64,000 nt of DNA, from NCBI RefSeq assembly GCF_013111185.1, contig NZ_WVRE01000003.1, positions 310,001 to 374,000 on the forward strand. Reading direction: 5' to 3'. The notes beneath the pieces were generated by a model. That model worked only from the letters and a program-made list of their open reading frames with translations, was not told the DNA's origin and made no database searches. Of this stretch, positions 8,161 through 16,442 are shown piece after piece. The DNA comes from Ruegeria sp. HKCCD7303. GTDB taxonomy: Bacteria > Pseudomonadota > Alphaproteobacteria > Rhodobacterales > Rhodobacteraceae. The position numbers and the translations under genes are program-made. Within the stretch, counting starts at the first letter, position 1. Each line of letters opens with the position of its first letter.

Positions 8161-10050
8161 TCACTTTGCGTAACCGATTGTTTGTAAGGCGTCCTTGATT
8201 TCATCAAGGATGGCAGGATCGTCGATGGTGGCGGGCAATTTATAGTCCTGACCGTCAGCAATCGAAACCATCGTGCCGCGCAGGATCTTGCCCGAACGGG
8301 TCTTGGGCAACCTGTCGACGATCACAGCCAATTTGAAGGCTGCAACGGGGCCGATCTTTTCGCGCACCATCTTGATGACCTCCTGAACCACATCACCGTG
8401 GTCCCGGTCGGCGCCGGCATTCAGGCATAGGAACCCGACAGGCATCTGACCCTTCAACTGATCCGATACACCGATCACAGCACATTCGGCCACGTCTGGG
8501 TGGGCGGCCAGAACCTCTTCCATCCCGCCGGTCGAAAGGCGATGACCCGCCACGTTGATGACATCATCAGTTCGCGCCATGATATAGAGGTATCCGTCCT
8601 CGTCGATCATGCCTGCATCGCCCGTTTCATAGTAACCGGGGAAGTGCTCCAGATAGGATTTCTTGAACCGTTCCTCTGCGTTCCAGAGGGTCGGCAGCGT
8701 GCCCGGAGGCAACGGCAGCTTGACCGCAATGGCGCCCAGTTCTCCCGCTTTCATCGGGTGGCCGCCTTCGTCCAGAATTTGCACGTCATAGCCCGGCATC
8801 GGTTTGGCGGGTGAGCCCAGCTTGATCGGCAGTTCTTCGATGCCCAGGGGATTGCCAGCGATGGCCCAACCGGTTTCGGTTTGCCACCAATGGTCGATCA
8901 CAGGAACGTTCAGCGCATTTTGCGCCCAAATAATCGTATCGGGATCGGCACGTTCGCCTGCCAGATACAGGGCGCGCAAATGCGACAGGTCGTATTTGGC
9001 GATCAGTTCACCCTTTGGGTCTTCTCGTTTTACGGCGCGGATCGCCGTGGGTGCGGTGAAAAAGCTTTTGACCTTATGCTCTGATATCACGCGCCAGAAG
9101 GTGCCAGCGTCGGGGGTGCCAACCGGTTTTCCTTCGAAAACGATGGTTGTGTTCCCATGGATGAGCGGTGCGTAGCAGATATACGAATGTCCTACGACCC
9201 AGCCCACATCGGATGCCGCCCAGAACACATCGCCTGGATCGACGTTGTAGATGTTCTTCATCGACCAGTTCAGCGCCACCAGATGTCCGGCAGTGGGGCG
9301 CACAACACCCTTGGGCGCACCCGTGGTGCCAGAGGTGTAAAGGATATAGGCCGGATCGTTACCATCGACCGGTACGCATTCTGCAGGTTCAACGCCGTAT
9401 TGAAAACCGTGCCAGTTGAAGTCGCGTCCTTCAATCAGTTGAGCAACCTCTTGTTCACGCTGGAATATTACGCAGAATTCTGGCTTGTGATCAGCCAGGT
9501 CGATCGCGCCGTCCAGCAGAGGTTTATAGTGCACCACGCGACCGGGCTCCATCCCGCACGACGCGGCGATGATCGCTTTGGGTTTGGCGTCATCAATACG
9601 AACGGCCAATTCGTTACTGGCAAACCCGCCGAACACAACCGAATGCACCGCGCCCAGTCGTGCACAGGCCAACATTGCCTCAAGCGCCTCGGGGATCATC
9701 GGCATATAGATGATGACGCGATCACCTTTCTCGACACCTTTGGCTCGCAGCGCACCGGCAAGGTTGGCCACACGGTTGCGTAGCTCAACATACGAAATCT
9801 CGCGCTTGGTATGAGTGATGGGGCTGTCATAGATGATGGCCGTTTGCTCTCCGCGACCGTTTTCCACGTGACGGTCTACCGCGTTCCAGCACGTATTTAC
9901 CCGCGCGTCGCTGAACCATTCATACAGTGGGGCATTGTCGTCGAACAACGCTTTGCTGGGTTCTTTTACCCAGTCGATCCCTTTGGCGGCGTCCATCCAG
10001 AACGCTTCGGGGTCAGTTTTCCAGCTGTCATAAACGTCCTGATACGCCAT
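8161..10050 (-). CDS. prpE: Propionate--CoA ligase
   Basis: This 629-residue AMP-forming acyl-CoA synthetase activates propionate to propionyl-CoA in the cytoplasm. It carries the ATP loop YTSGTTGAPKG, the QTETGW motif and the C-terminal catalytic lysine in TRSGKILRG. The N-terminus MAYQDVYDSW is that of PrpE and not of acetyl-CoA synthetase, which opens differently and is longer. The ATG has GAGGAGAACGAG upstream. The 368-base upstream gap has several TTTGCAAA elements, the binding pattern known for the acyl-CoA-responsive ScfR/PccR regulators, which supports a role in propionate use. Confidence 0.94.
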   Translation of the reverse strand: MAYQDVYDSWKTDPEAFWMDAAKGIDWVKEPSKALFDDNAPLYEWFSDARVNTCWNAVDRHVENGRGEQTAIIYDSPITHTKREISYVELRNRVANLAGALRAKGVEKGDRVIIYMPMIPEALEAMLACARLGAVHSVVFGGFASNELAVRIDDAKPKAIIAASCGMEPGRVVHYKPLLDGAIDLADHKPEFCVIFQREQEVAQLIEGRDFNWHGFQYGVEPAECVPVDGNDPAYILYTSGTTGAPKGVVRPTAGHLVALNWSMKNIYNVDPGDVFWAASDVGWVVGHSYICYAPLIHGNTTIVFEGKPVGTPDAGTFWRVISEHKVKSFFTAPTAIRAVKREDPKGELIAKYDLSHLRALYLAGERADPDTIIWAQNALNVPVIDHWWQTETGWAIAGNPLGIEELPIKLGSPAKPMPGYDVQILDEGGHPMKAGELGAIAVKLPLPPGTLPTLWNAEERFKKSYLEHFPGYYETGDAGMIDEDGYLYIMARTDDVINVAGHRLSTGGMEEVLAAHPDVAECAVIGVSDQLKGQMPVGFLCLNAGADRDHGDVVQEVIKMVREKIGPVAAFKLAVIVDRLPKTRSGKILRGTMVSIADGQDYKLPATIDDPAILDEIKDALQTIGYAK

Positions 10051-10137
10051 CTCGTTCTCCTCACAACGACTTGAATATTGTGTTAGGACCCAGAAAACTT
10101 TCGGGCAAGCGTGTCAAATGGCGACGCGTCAGTTTAT

Positions 10138-10260
10138 CGCAAAATATTTGCAGGAAACCGCTGAAGAGGCTGCAAAGTTTTGCAAACCCCTTTTCTGCCA
10201 GCGGGAAACAAAGATCTCAAGGTCGAGTTTGCAAATCTGCAAACCCTGCGCTGCAAAAAC
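10138..10260. promoter_or_regulatory. Cluster of TTTGCAAA elements upstream of prpE
   Basis: Within the 368-base gene-free stretch 10051-10418 there are GCAAAATATTTGC (10139-10151), TGCAAAGTTTTGCAAA (10171-10186), TTTGCAAATCTGCAAA (10228-10243) and a further TGCAAAA (10252-10258). The ScfR-family regulator PccR of Rhodobacter is known to bind paired TTTGCAAA boxes in front of propionyl-CoA genes. The rest of the gap shows no gene. Confidence 0.65.
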
Positions 10261-10418
10261 AGGAACGGGCTACGACTCAACAAAACTCGAAGTGTTAAGC
10301 GCGTTTGACTACTGCCGACAGAACAACCTTTAGACGGCCACAAGTTATCGGCCATTCGTAAATTGCTGGTAAACCGCACCCCATTCCAGAGTGCGGTCCG
10401 GGTTATCATTGCGATTGC

Positions 10419-12692
10419 TCAGCCGTAATGCGCAACCGGAGTGCCAGCGATGGCAGCCATATTCAGCAAGCCGCGCGCGGTGATCGACGGCGTTACAATA
10501 TGAGCTTTGTTGCCCATGCCCATCAGAATGGGGCCAACTTCGATTCCATCAGCTTTCATCTTAAGGATATTGCGCACCCCGCTGGCAGCGTCCGCATGAG
10601 CGAAGATCAGCACATTTGCTGCGCCTTCAAGACGCGAAGCCGGGAAAATGCGCGCCCGAAGGTCTCCGTCCAAAGCGGCATCCAGGTTCATTTCACCCTC
10701 GTACACGAAATCACGCGGCTGTTGATCCAGAATGTTCAGCGCCGCACGCAGCCGTTTGCCGGACCCTTCGGCTTGATTGCCGAATTGGGATTGCGAACAG
10801 AATGCAATTTTGGGCTCGATCCCGAACCGGCGCACGTGCCGTGCCGCACCAATGGTGGTTTCGGCCAGCTCTTCAGGGGTGGGCAATTGACGAACATGGG
10901 TGTCGGCAATGAACAGGGGCCCGTCTTCCAAAATCATCAGGGACAACGCACCATGCGGACGCAGGTCGCCATCGTCCAAAACCTGTTCGACATAATTCAG
11001 GTGCCAGCGATACTCGCCGAATGTACCGCAGATCAGACTGTCCGCTTCACCGCGATGCACCATAATGGCGCCGATCGCGGTGGTGTTGGTGCGCATGATT
11101 GCCTTGGCCAGATCCGGTGTCACGCCGCGGCGCTGCATGATCTGATGGTACGAGTTCCAGTAATCGTAATAGCGCGGATCGTTTTCCGGGTTTACGATCT
11201 GGCAATCCGTTCCAGGGCGTATTGTCAGGCCCAGCTTTTCACAGCGCGCTTCGATCACTTCCGGGCGTCCGATCAGGATTGGTGTCTCTGTTGTCTCTTC
11301 CAGGATGGCTTGCGAGGCGCGCAGCACGCGTTCATCCTCGCCTTCGGCAAAAACGATCCGGCGGGATGCGACCGCAGCGGCCTCGAACACAGGGCGCATC
11401 AGTAGGGCGGATTTGAAAACGGTCTGGTTCAGCTTTTCTTTGTATGCCTCAAAATCTTCGATTGGTCGTTTGGCGACACCGCTTTCCATGGCGGCCTTGG
11501 CCACGGATGATGAAACGACCCCAACCAAACGAGGGTCGAAAGGTTTGGGGATCAGGTAATCCGGGCCAAAAGTCAGTTGTTCACCTTTATAAGCGGCCGC
11601 GGCTTCTGCGCTTGTTGTCGCGCGTGCCATTTCCGCGATGCCGTCAACGCAGGCGATCTGCATCTCATCATTGATCTCGGTCGCGCCCACATCCAGCGCG
11701 CCTCGGAAGATAAAGGGAAAACACAGTACATTGTTGACTTGATTTGGAAAATCGCTGCGACCCGTGGCTATGATCGCGTCTGGGGCAACGTCGCGCGCGG
11801 CCTGTGGCAGGATTTCCGGCGTCGGGTTGGCCAACGCAAAAATTATCGGACGGCTGGCCATTTTTGCAACCATCTCGGGTTTAAGGACATTCGGACCGCT
11901 GAGGCCGAGAAACAGGTCTGCTTCTCCGATGACCTCATCCAATGTCCGCAGATCCGAGTTCTGGGCGAACTGGGATTTCTGCGGGTTCATATCCTCGGCG
12001 CGGCCTTCATAGACAAGCCCATGAATGTCGCATAACCAGATGTTCTCGCGCTTGACACCCAGTTTCACCAGCATGTTCAGGCAGGCAATCCCCGCAGCTC
12101 CACCTCCGGTCGAGACAACCTTAATGGTGTCAAAGGACTTTCCGGCCACGTGCAGGGCGTTTTTGGCAGCGGCCCCAACGACAATGGCGGTCCCATGCTG
12201 GTCGTCATGGAACACAGGAATGTTCATGCGCTCACGGCAGAGCTTTTCGACGATGAAACAATCGGGGGCCTTGATGTCTTCCAGGTTGATTGCGCCAAAT
12301 GTTGGTTCAAGCGCGCAGACGATATCCGCCAGTTTTTCAGGGTCTGGTTGGTCGACTTCGATATCAAAGCAATCGATGCCTGCGAATTTTTTGAACAGGA
12401 CGGCCTTGCCCTCCATCACCGGCTTGGACGCAAGCGCCCCGATATTGCCCAGCCCCAGAACCGCTGTGCCGTTGGACACTACCGCAACCAGATTGCCGCG
12501 TGCGGTGTAGCGTTCTGCATTTGCTGCATCTGCCTTGATCTCAAGGCTGGCCTCGGCCACGCCGGGCGAGTAGGCGCGGGCCAGATCGCGCCCGTTGGCC
12601 ATCGGCTTGGTCGCCTTGATCTCAAGCTTTCCGGGTTTGGGATGGGCATGATAATCAAGCGAAGCCTGTCGCAGGCTAGGGGTGTCGGACAT
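10419..12692 (-). CDS. maeB: NADP-dependent malic enzyme with C-terminal phosphotransacetylase-like domain
   Basis: This 757-residue fusion oxidatively decarboxylates malate to pyruvate, giving NADPH. The malic enzyme part covers about residues 1-430 with AYSPGVAE, NDDQHGTA-type (FHDDQHGTAIVVGA) and the NAD(P)-fold GGGAAGIACLNM. The second half (about 435-757) resembles phosphate acetyltransferase, from EGEDERVLRA to the HIVTPSITARG end. In this family that domain is regulatory and usually lacks activity. The ATG at 12692 has AGGGAGAAG upstream and is preferred over a 43-residue extension. It is monocistronic. Confidence 0.96.
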   Translation of the reverse strand: MSDTPSLRQASLDYHAHPKPGKLEIKATKPMANGRDLARAYSPGVAEASLEIKADAANAERYTARGNLVAVVSNGTAVLGLGNIGALASKPVMEGKAVLFKKFAGIDCFDIEVDQPDPEKLADIVCALEPTFGAINLEDIKAPDCFIVEKLCRERMNIPVFHDDQHGTAIVVGAAAKNALHVAGKSFDTIKVVSTGGGAAGIACLNMLVKLGVKRENIWLCDIHGLVYEGRAEDMNPQKSQFAQNSDLRTLDEVIGEADLFLGLSGPNVLKPEMVAKMASRPIIFALANPTPEILPQAARDVAPDAIIATGRSDFPNQVNNVLCFPFIFRGALDVGATEINDEMQIACVDGIAEMARATTSAEAAAAYKGEQLTFGPDYLIPKPFDPRLVGVVSSSVAKAAMESGVAKRPIEDFEAYKEKLNQTVFKSALLMRPVFEAAAVASRRIVFAEGEDERVLRASQAILEETTETPILIGRPEVIEARCEKLGLTIRPGTDCQIVNPENDPRYYDYWNSYHQIMQRRGVTPDLAKAIMRTNTTAIGAIMVHRGEADSLICGTFGEYRWHLNYVEQVLDDGDLRPHGALSLMILEDGPLFIADTHVRQLPTPEELAETTIGAARHVRRFGIEPKIAFCSQSQFGNQAEGSGKRLRAALNILDQQPRDFVYEGEMNLDAALDGDLRARIFPASRLEGAANVLIFAHADAASGVRNILKMKADGIEVGPILMGMGNKAHIVTPSITARGLLNMAAIAGTPVAHYG

Positions 12693-12754
12693 TGGCGTTT
12701 CTTCTCCCTGGGAAATATAATTTAACCTTAAACTATTTCTTTTAGCTTGGCTAC

Positions 12755-12792
12755 GTTGCGTCACTTCGGCGAGTTGTCGCAACCGTGAAGTG
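12755..12792. repeat. Interleaved inverted repeats upstream of maeB
   Basis: GTTGCG (12755-12760) is complementary to CGCAAC (12778-12783), and CACTTC (12762-12767) to GAAGTG (12787-12792). The two pairs cross each other in the 184-base divergent promoter region. This may be overlapping operators, or chance. Confidence 0.3.
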
Positions 12793-12876
12793 TATAAAGC
12801 TTGATTTTTGTCACAAAACATTTACGGATAGGCAACTTTGCAACCCATAACACCACTCAGGCAAGAACAAGCAGTT

Positions 12877-13581
12877 ATGACAATCAAGTTAAATAAGCAG
12901 GTCGGTGGCCTGTCCTACGGCTTTATGTCGCGTGCCCAGTATGCTCGGCTGGTGCTGTGGGGTGCAGCGTTGTTGGCGGGTGCTCTGGTCAGCGTTATTC
13001 TTGTGTGGCCCGAGTTCGCGGCAAAGTTCAACCATGAAGGCGGCCCGATAGAAACAGTCTCGGCCGCAGGTTTGTTTGTCGCGGGTCTTGCGGCGCTGTG
13101 GCGGTACAGGGGCGTGACCCGTGCCTATATCGGCCTCACATGCCTTTTGCTTGCTGAGCGAGAGTTAGAGGCTGACATCTATTCCGAAGGAAGTCTGCCA
13201 TTTGCGATCCTTCATGGGTTGGACGTGTTTCTGGATATCGTATGGGTCAGGGTTGCGCTGATCCTGTTGGTGCTGGGCGGTGCGATCTGGCACGGCATTC
13301 CAACAGGGTGGCGTGCGTTCAAGCAACGCAACCTGTCATTGATTGTGTTCGTTGCGGCGGGATGCGCGGCCGTGACTGCTCAGCTGTTGGAAGAATTTGT
13401 CGGGCTGTACAGCGGTGCCTTGTCTGACCTCATGCAAGTGCGGCTTTTTGTTCTGGAAGAAACGCTCGAGATGTTCTTTTCGATTGGCATTTTGGCCTCT
13501 GTTCTGATCGGATGGCCGAAAACGCAATCCAACGGAACGCCCCATGACCAAGACAGCCGAGCCATCGCAGACATACGCTGA
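12877..13581 (+). CDS. Multi-pass membrane protein with acidic clusters
   Basis: I do not recognise this 234-residue protein. It has about six hydrophobic segments (residues 24-44, 60-75, 83-94, 108-140, 152-170, 190-212). Acidic residues sit unusually close to or within them: HEGGPIE at 53-59, AERELEAD at 93-100, LLEEF at 170-174 and LEETLEM at 193-199. Such intramembrane Glu pairs suggest metal or proton handling, but this is speculation. The ATG at 12877 lacks a clear ribosome site; a TTG at 12838 in frame is the alternative. Its 3' end overlaps the next gene by 38 bases. Confidence 0.7.
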   Translation: MTIKLNKQVGGLSYGFMSRAQYARLVLWGAALLAGALVSVILVWPEFAAKFNHEGGPIETVSAAGLFVAGLAALWRYRGVTRAYIGLTCLLLAERELEADIYSEGSLPFAILHGLDVFLDIVWVRVALILLVLGGAIWHGIPTGWRAFKQRNLSLIVFVAAGCAAVTAQLLEEFVGLYSGALSDLMQVRLFVLEETLEMFFSIGILASVLIGWPKTQSNGTPHDQDSRAIADIR

Positions 13582-14647
13582 ATTTCGCCTGCCCACGCAA
13601 GAGCTGCGTGACGACATCCCCTTTTACACAAAGACATTGGGGATGAAGATGGACATGATCTATCCCGCAGACGATCCGCGCATTGCGGTGTTCTCAGGGC
13701 ATGGTTTGCGGTTGCGCATCGAAAAGGATGCACCCGAAAGCGCCGGAACGCTGCGTATTCTGACCGATGACCCAGAAGGTTTCGCCAACGGTGAACGGGT
13801 TCTTGTTGCGCCAAACGGGACCCGTGTCGAAATCGAAGAGCGTAGCCCGCCGCTTGTGATGCCTGAAACGGTTCATTCCTTTGTGGTGCGTAGGCTAAAG
13901 GATCAGGCTCCTTGGATCATCGGGCGCGCCGGAATGCATTACCGCGATCTGGTGCCGGATCGGCTCGGCGGTTCAATCATCGCAAGCCATATTCGTATTC
14001 CAGACGGCGGCCCCGTGCCTGACATGGTGCATTTTCACAAGGTTGGGTTTCAACTGATCTTTTGCATCCACGGTTGGGTCGATGTGGTCTATGAAGACCA
14101 GGGCGAAAAGATGCGGCTGACGGCTGGCGATTGCTTTATCCAACCACCGGAAATTCGCCATCGCGTGCTGGAAGCATCCGACAATGTTCAGGTCATCGAG
14201 ATCGGTGTGCCGGCAGAACATGTCACGGAAATCGACCATGACATGCAGCTCCCAACCCCGCATTTTCGTCCCGATCGGGAATGGCAGGGGCAACGCTTTG
14301 TCTACAATCAGGCGAAGGATGCCGAATGGGTGCCGTTCCGTTTGCCAGGTTACATCTGCCGCGACACAACGATTGCCGAAAACACTAAGGGGGTCGCCGG
14401 GGTTCAGGTCGTGCGCAAAGGGCAGGGTGAACCGGAATGGGCCAGCCATGACACCGATATCCATTTCACCTTCGTGATGGACGGCCAAGTTACGCTGGAA
14501 GGCGAAGGTCGCGAACCCTACCGGCTGGAACAAGGGGATGCTTTTGTCATTCCACCGGGCATGCGTACGCGTTTGTCCGCACCATCGGATGATATGGAAT
14601 TGCTGGAAGTCACCTTGCCCGGTACCTTCAACACAACACTGGGGTGA
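13544..14647 (+). CDS. VOC-like plus tandem cupin protein
   Basis: This 367-residue protein has three small beta domains. Residues 10-100 look like half of a glyoxalase/VOC unit (FYTKTLGMKMD, GHGLRLRIE). A cupin at about 145-220 has candidate metal ligands in VHFHKVGFQ and RHRVLE. A second cupin lies at about 285-362 (HDTDIHFTF, GDAFVIPPGM). I cannot name the reaction; a sugar- or purine-ring opening dioxygenase or isomerase role is possible. It begins inside the preceding membrane gene (38-base overlap), implying coupling. It precedes the nucleoside-salvage operon but is separated from it by a terminator-like hairpin. Confidence 0.8.
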   Translation: MTKTAEPSQTYAEFRLPTQELRDDIPFYTKTLGMKMDMIYPADDPRIAVFSGHGLRLRIEKDAPESAGTLRILTDDPEGFANGERVLVAPNGTRVEIEERSPPLVMPETVHSFVVRRLKDQAPWIIGRAGMHYRDLVPDRLGGSIIASHIRIPDGGPVPDMVHFHKVGFQLIFCIHGWVDVVYEDQGEKMRLTAGDCFIQPPEIRHRVLEASDNVQVIEIGVPAEHVTEIDHDMQLPTPHFRPDREWQGQRFVYNQAKDAEWVPFRLPGYICRDTTIAENTKGVAGVQVVRKGQGEPEWASHDTDIHFTFVMDGQVTLEGEGREPYRLEQGDAFVIPPGMRTRLSAPSDDMELLEVTLPGTFNTTLG

Positions 14648-14662
14648 CTGAAAAACAAGGTA

Positions 14663-14690
14663 AGGGGGCTTCTATTCCCCCGCCTTTTTC
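14663..14690 (+). terminator. Probable terminator after the cupin gene
   Basis: A G-run (14664-14668) and a C-run (14677-14681) can form a 5-bp all-GC stem with a short loop, followed by GCCTTTTT. It would separate the cupin gene from cdd. Confidence 0.5.
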
Positions 14691-14738
14691 CGGTAGGGTC
14701 CAATTTTCTGACCAGATGATCAAAAATGAGGAATCGCC

Positions 14739-15131
14739 ATGTCGCTGAAAGACGCTGCCTTGTCCGTCCGGGAAAACGCCTATGCGCCTTATTCGAACTT
14801 CAAGGTAGGCGCGGCGCTGCGGTCTTCCTCGGGTCAGATTTATTCTGGTTGCAATGTCGAGAACGTCGCATACCCTGAAGGCACCTGTGCCGAGGCCGGT
14901 GCGATTGCCGCGATGGTTGCCTCAGGCGAACAGCACCTCACTGAGGTCTATGTGGTCGCCTCGAGCCCGCAACCCGTGCCGCCTTGCGGTGGTTGCCGAC
15001 AGAAACTGGCCGAGTTCGGCAAGCGTGATGTGAAAGTCACTTTGGCAACCGTGGATGGTGCCGAGTTCGAAACCACCATCGGAGAATTGCTGCCTGGCGC
15101 GTTTGATGCCTCTCATATGGAAGATGTCTGA
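14739..15131 (+). CDS. cdd: Cytidine deaminase
   Basis: This 130-residue zinc enzyme deaminates cytidine and deoxycytidine to uridine and deoxyuridine. It is the short homotetrameric form, with the catalytic motif TCAEAGAIAAM (Cys and Glu) and the zinc Cys pair in PPCGGCRQKL. The substrate motif NFKVGAAL and the GCNVENVAYPEG segment are intact. It opens a five-gene nucleoside-salvage operon and is 3 bases from deoA. Confidence 0.96.
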   Translation: MSLKDAALSVRENAYAPYSNFKVGAALRSSSGQIYSGCNVENVAYPEGTCAEAGAIAAMVASGEQHLTEVYVVASSPQPVPPCGGCRQKLAEFGKRDVKVTLATVDGAEFETTIGELLPGAFDASHMEDV

Positions 15132-15134
15132 CGC

Positions 15135-16442
15135 ATGGATGCCCGTTCGATCATTGCAAAGCTGCGCAGGCTTGAGGTGCCGGGGCGCGAAGAATTGATC
15201 TGGTTTGCACAGGGGCTGGCCGATGGCAGTGTCAGCGACGCGCAGGCCGGGGCCTTTGCCATGGCCGTCTGCATGGGCGGTTTGGGCCCGCAGGGGCGCG
15301 CGGATTTGACAGTCGCGATGCGCGACAGCGGTGATGTGCTTACTTGGGATGTCGACGGGCCGGTGATCGATAAACACTCGACCGGCGGAGTCGGGGATAG
15401 CGTTAGCCTTGTACTTGCTCCGGCGCTGGCGGAATGCGGGGCATATGTTCCAATGATCTCGGGCCGTGGGTTGGGGCACACCGGCGGGACACTGGACAAG
15501 CTTGAGGCGATACCGGGCGTCAGCACGCAGATCGGGCAAGATCGTCTTGCACAGATCTTGGGTGAAACCGGTGCTGCCATTGTTGGCGCAACGGGGCAGA
15601 TCGCTCCGGCCGATAAGCGACTTTATGCGGTGCGTGATGTAACCGCGACTGTCGAAAGTTTGGACCTGATCACGGCTTCGATCCTTTCCAAAAAATTGGC
15701 GGCCAGCCCGGACGCACTGGTTCTTGACGTCAAGGTCGGCAGCGGTGCCTTCATGAAAACGATGGAAGATGCTCAAAAGCTTGCCACAGCATTGACCGAG
15801 ACTGCAAACGCGGCGGGGTGCCGGACGTCGGCGGTGATTACGGATATGAACCAGCCACTGGCCCCCGCGTTGGGCAATGCCTTGGAAATTGCAGAAGTTA
15901 TGAAGGTCCTGACCGGATCGCAATCTTCACCGTTGGCAGACATCTCTGCCGAGCTCGGAGGGGTATTGTTGACGGATGCCGGAATGTGCGGGTCGGTCGC
16001 GGAAGGACGCGAACAGATCGCCGCAGTCATCCGGGACGGGCGCGCCGCAGAACGGTTTGGTCGCATGATGGCTGCGGTCGGCGGCCCCGTACAGTTTGTC
16101 GAAACCTGGGCCCGGTTCCTGCCAGAGGCCAACGTCATCCAAGAGGTTCCCGCCCCCAGGGATGGTTACGTCTCGGCCATCGACGGAGAAGCGCTGGGTC
16201 TTGCCGTGGTGGCGCTGGGCGGTGGTCGTCAGGTCGAAAGCGACCAGATCGATCCAGCGGTTGGGATCTCTGGTATTCTCCGGCTGGGGGATCGTGTATC
16301 CAAAGGGGCACCCATCGCTGTAATCCATTCAGCACGGGAGGACGCCGCGCTTCGGGCTGCAAAAAGCGTTCTCAGCGCTATTACGATCAGCGATACACCT
16401 CCATCGGTTCCTGATCTGGTGCGCGAAAGGATCAGCGTATGA
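15135..16442 (+). CDS. deoA: Thymidine phosphorylase
   Basis: This 435-residue enzyme cleaves thymidine and deoxyuridine with phosphate to the free base and deoxyribose-1-phosphate. The family signature KHSTGGVGDSVSL is at about residues 76-88, with SGRGLGHTGGTLDK and the C-terminal gly-rich hammerhead domain (VALGGGRQ, DRVSKGAP). The length matches bacterial DeoA. It starts 3 bases after cdd and its stop overlaps deoB by 4 bases, so product deoxyribose-1-phosphate passes to the next enzyme in the operon. Confidence 0.97.
   Translation: MDARSIIAKLRRLEVPGREELIWFAQGLADGSVSDAQAGAFAMAVCMGGLGPQGRADLTVAMRDSGDVLTWDVDGPVIDKHSTGGVGDSVSLVLAPALAECGAYVPMISGRGLGHTGGTLDKLEAIPGVSTQIGQDRLAQILGETGAAIVGATGQIAPADKRLYAVRDVTATVESLDLITASILSKKLAASPDALVLDVKVGSGAFMKTMEDAQKLATALTETANAAGCRTSAVITDMNQPLAPALGNALEIAEVMKVLTGSQSSPLADISAELGGVLLTDAGMCGSVAEGREQIAAVIRDGRAAERFGRMMAAVGGPVQFVETWARFLPEANVIQEVPAPRDGYVSAIDGEALGLAVVALGGGRQVESDQIDPAVGISGILRLGDRVSKGAPIAVIHSAREDAALRAAKSVLSAITISDTPPSVPDLVRERISV

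Noticed and set aside
10428-11405. A 325-codon frame opposite maeB
   Set aside because: Antisense shadow in high-GC DNA with no family match; malic enzyme is unambiguous.
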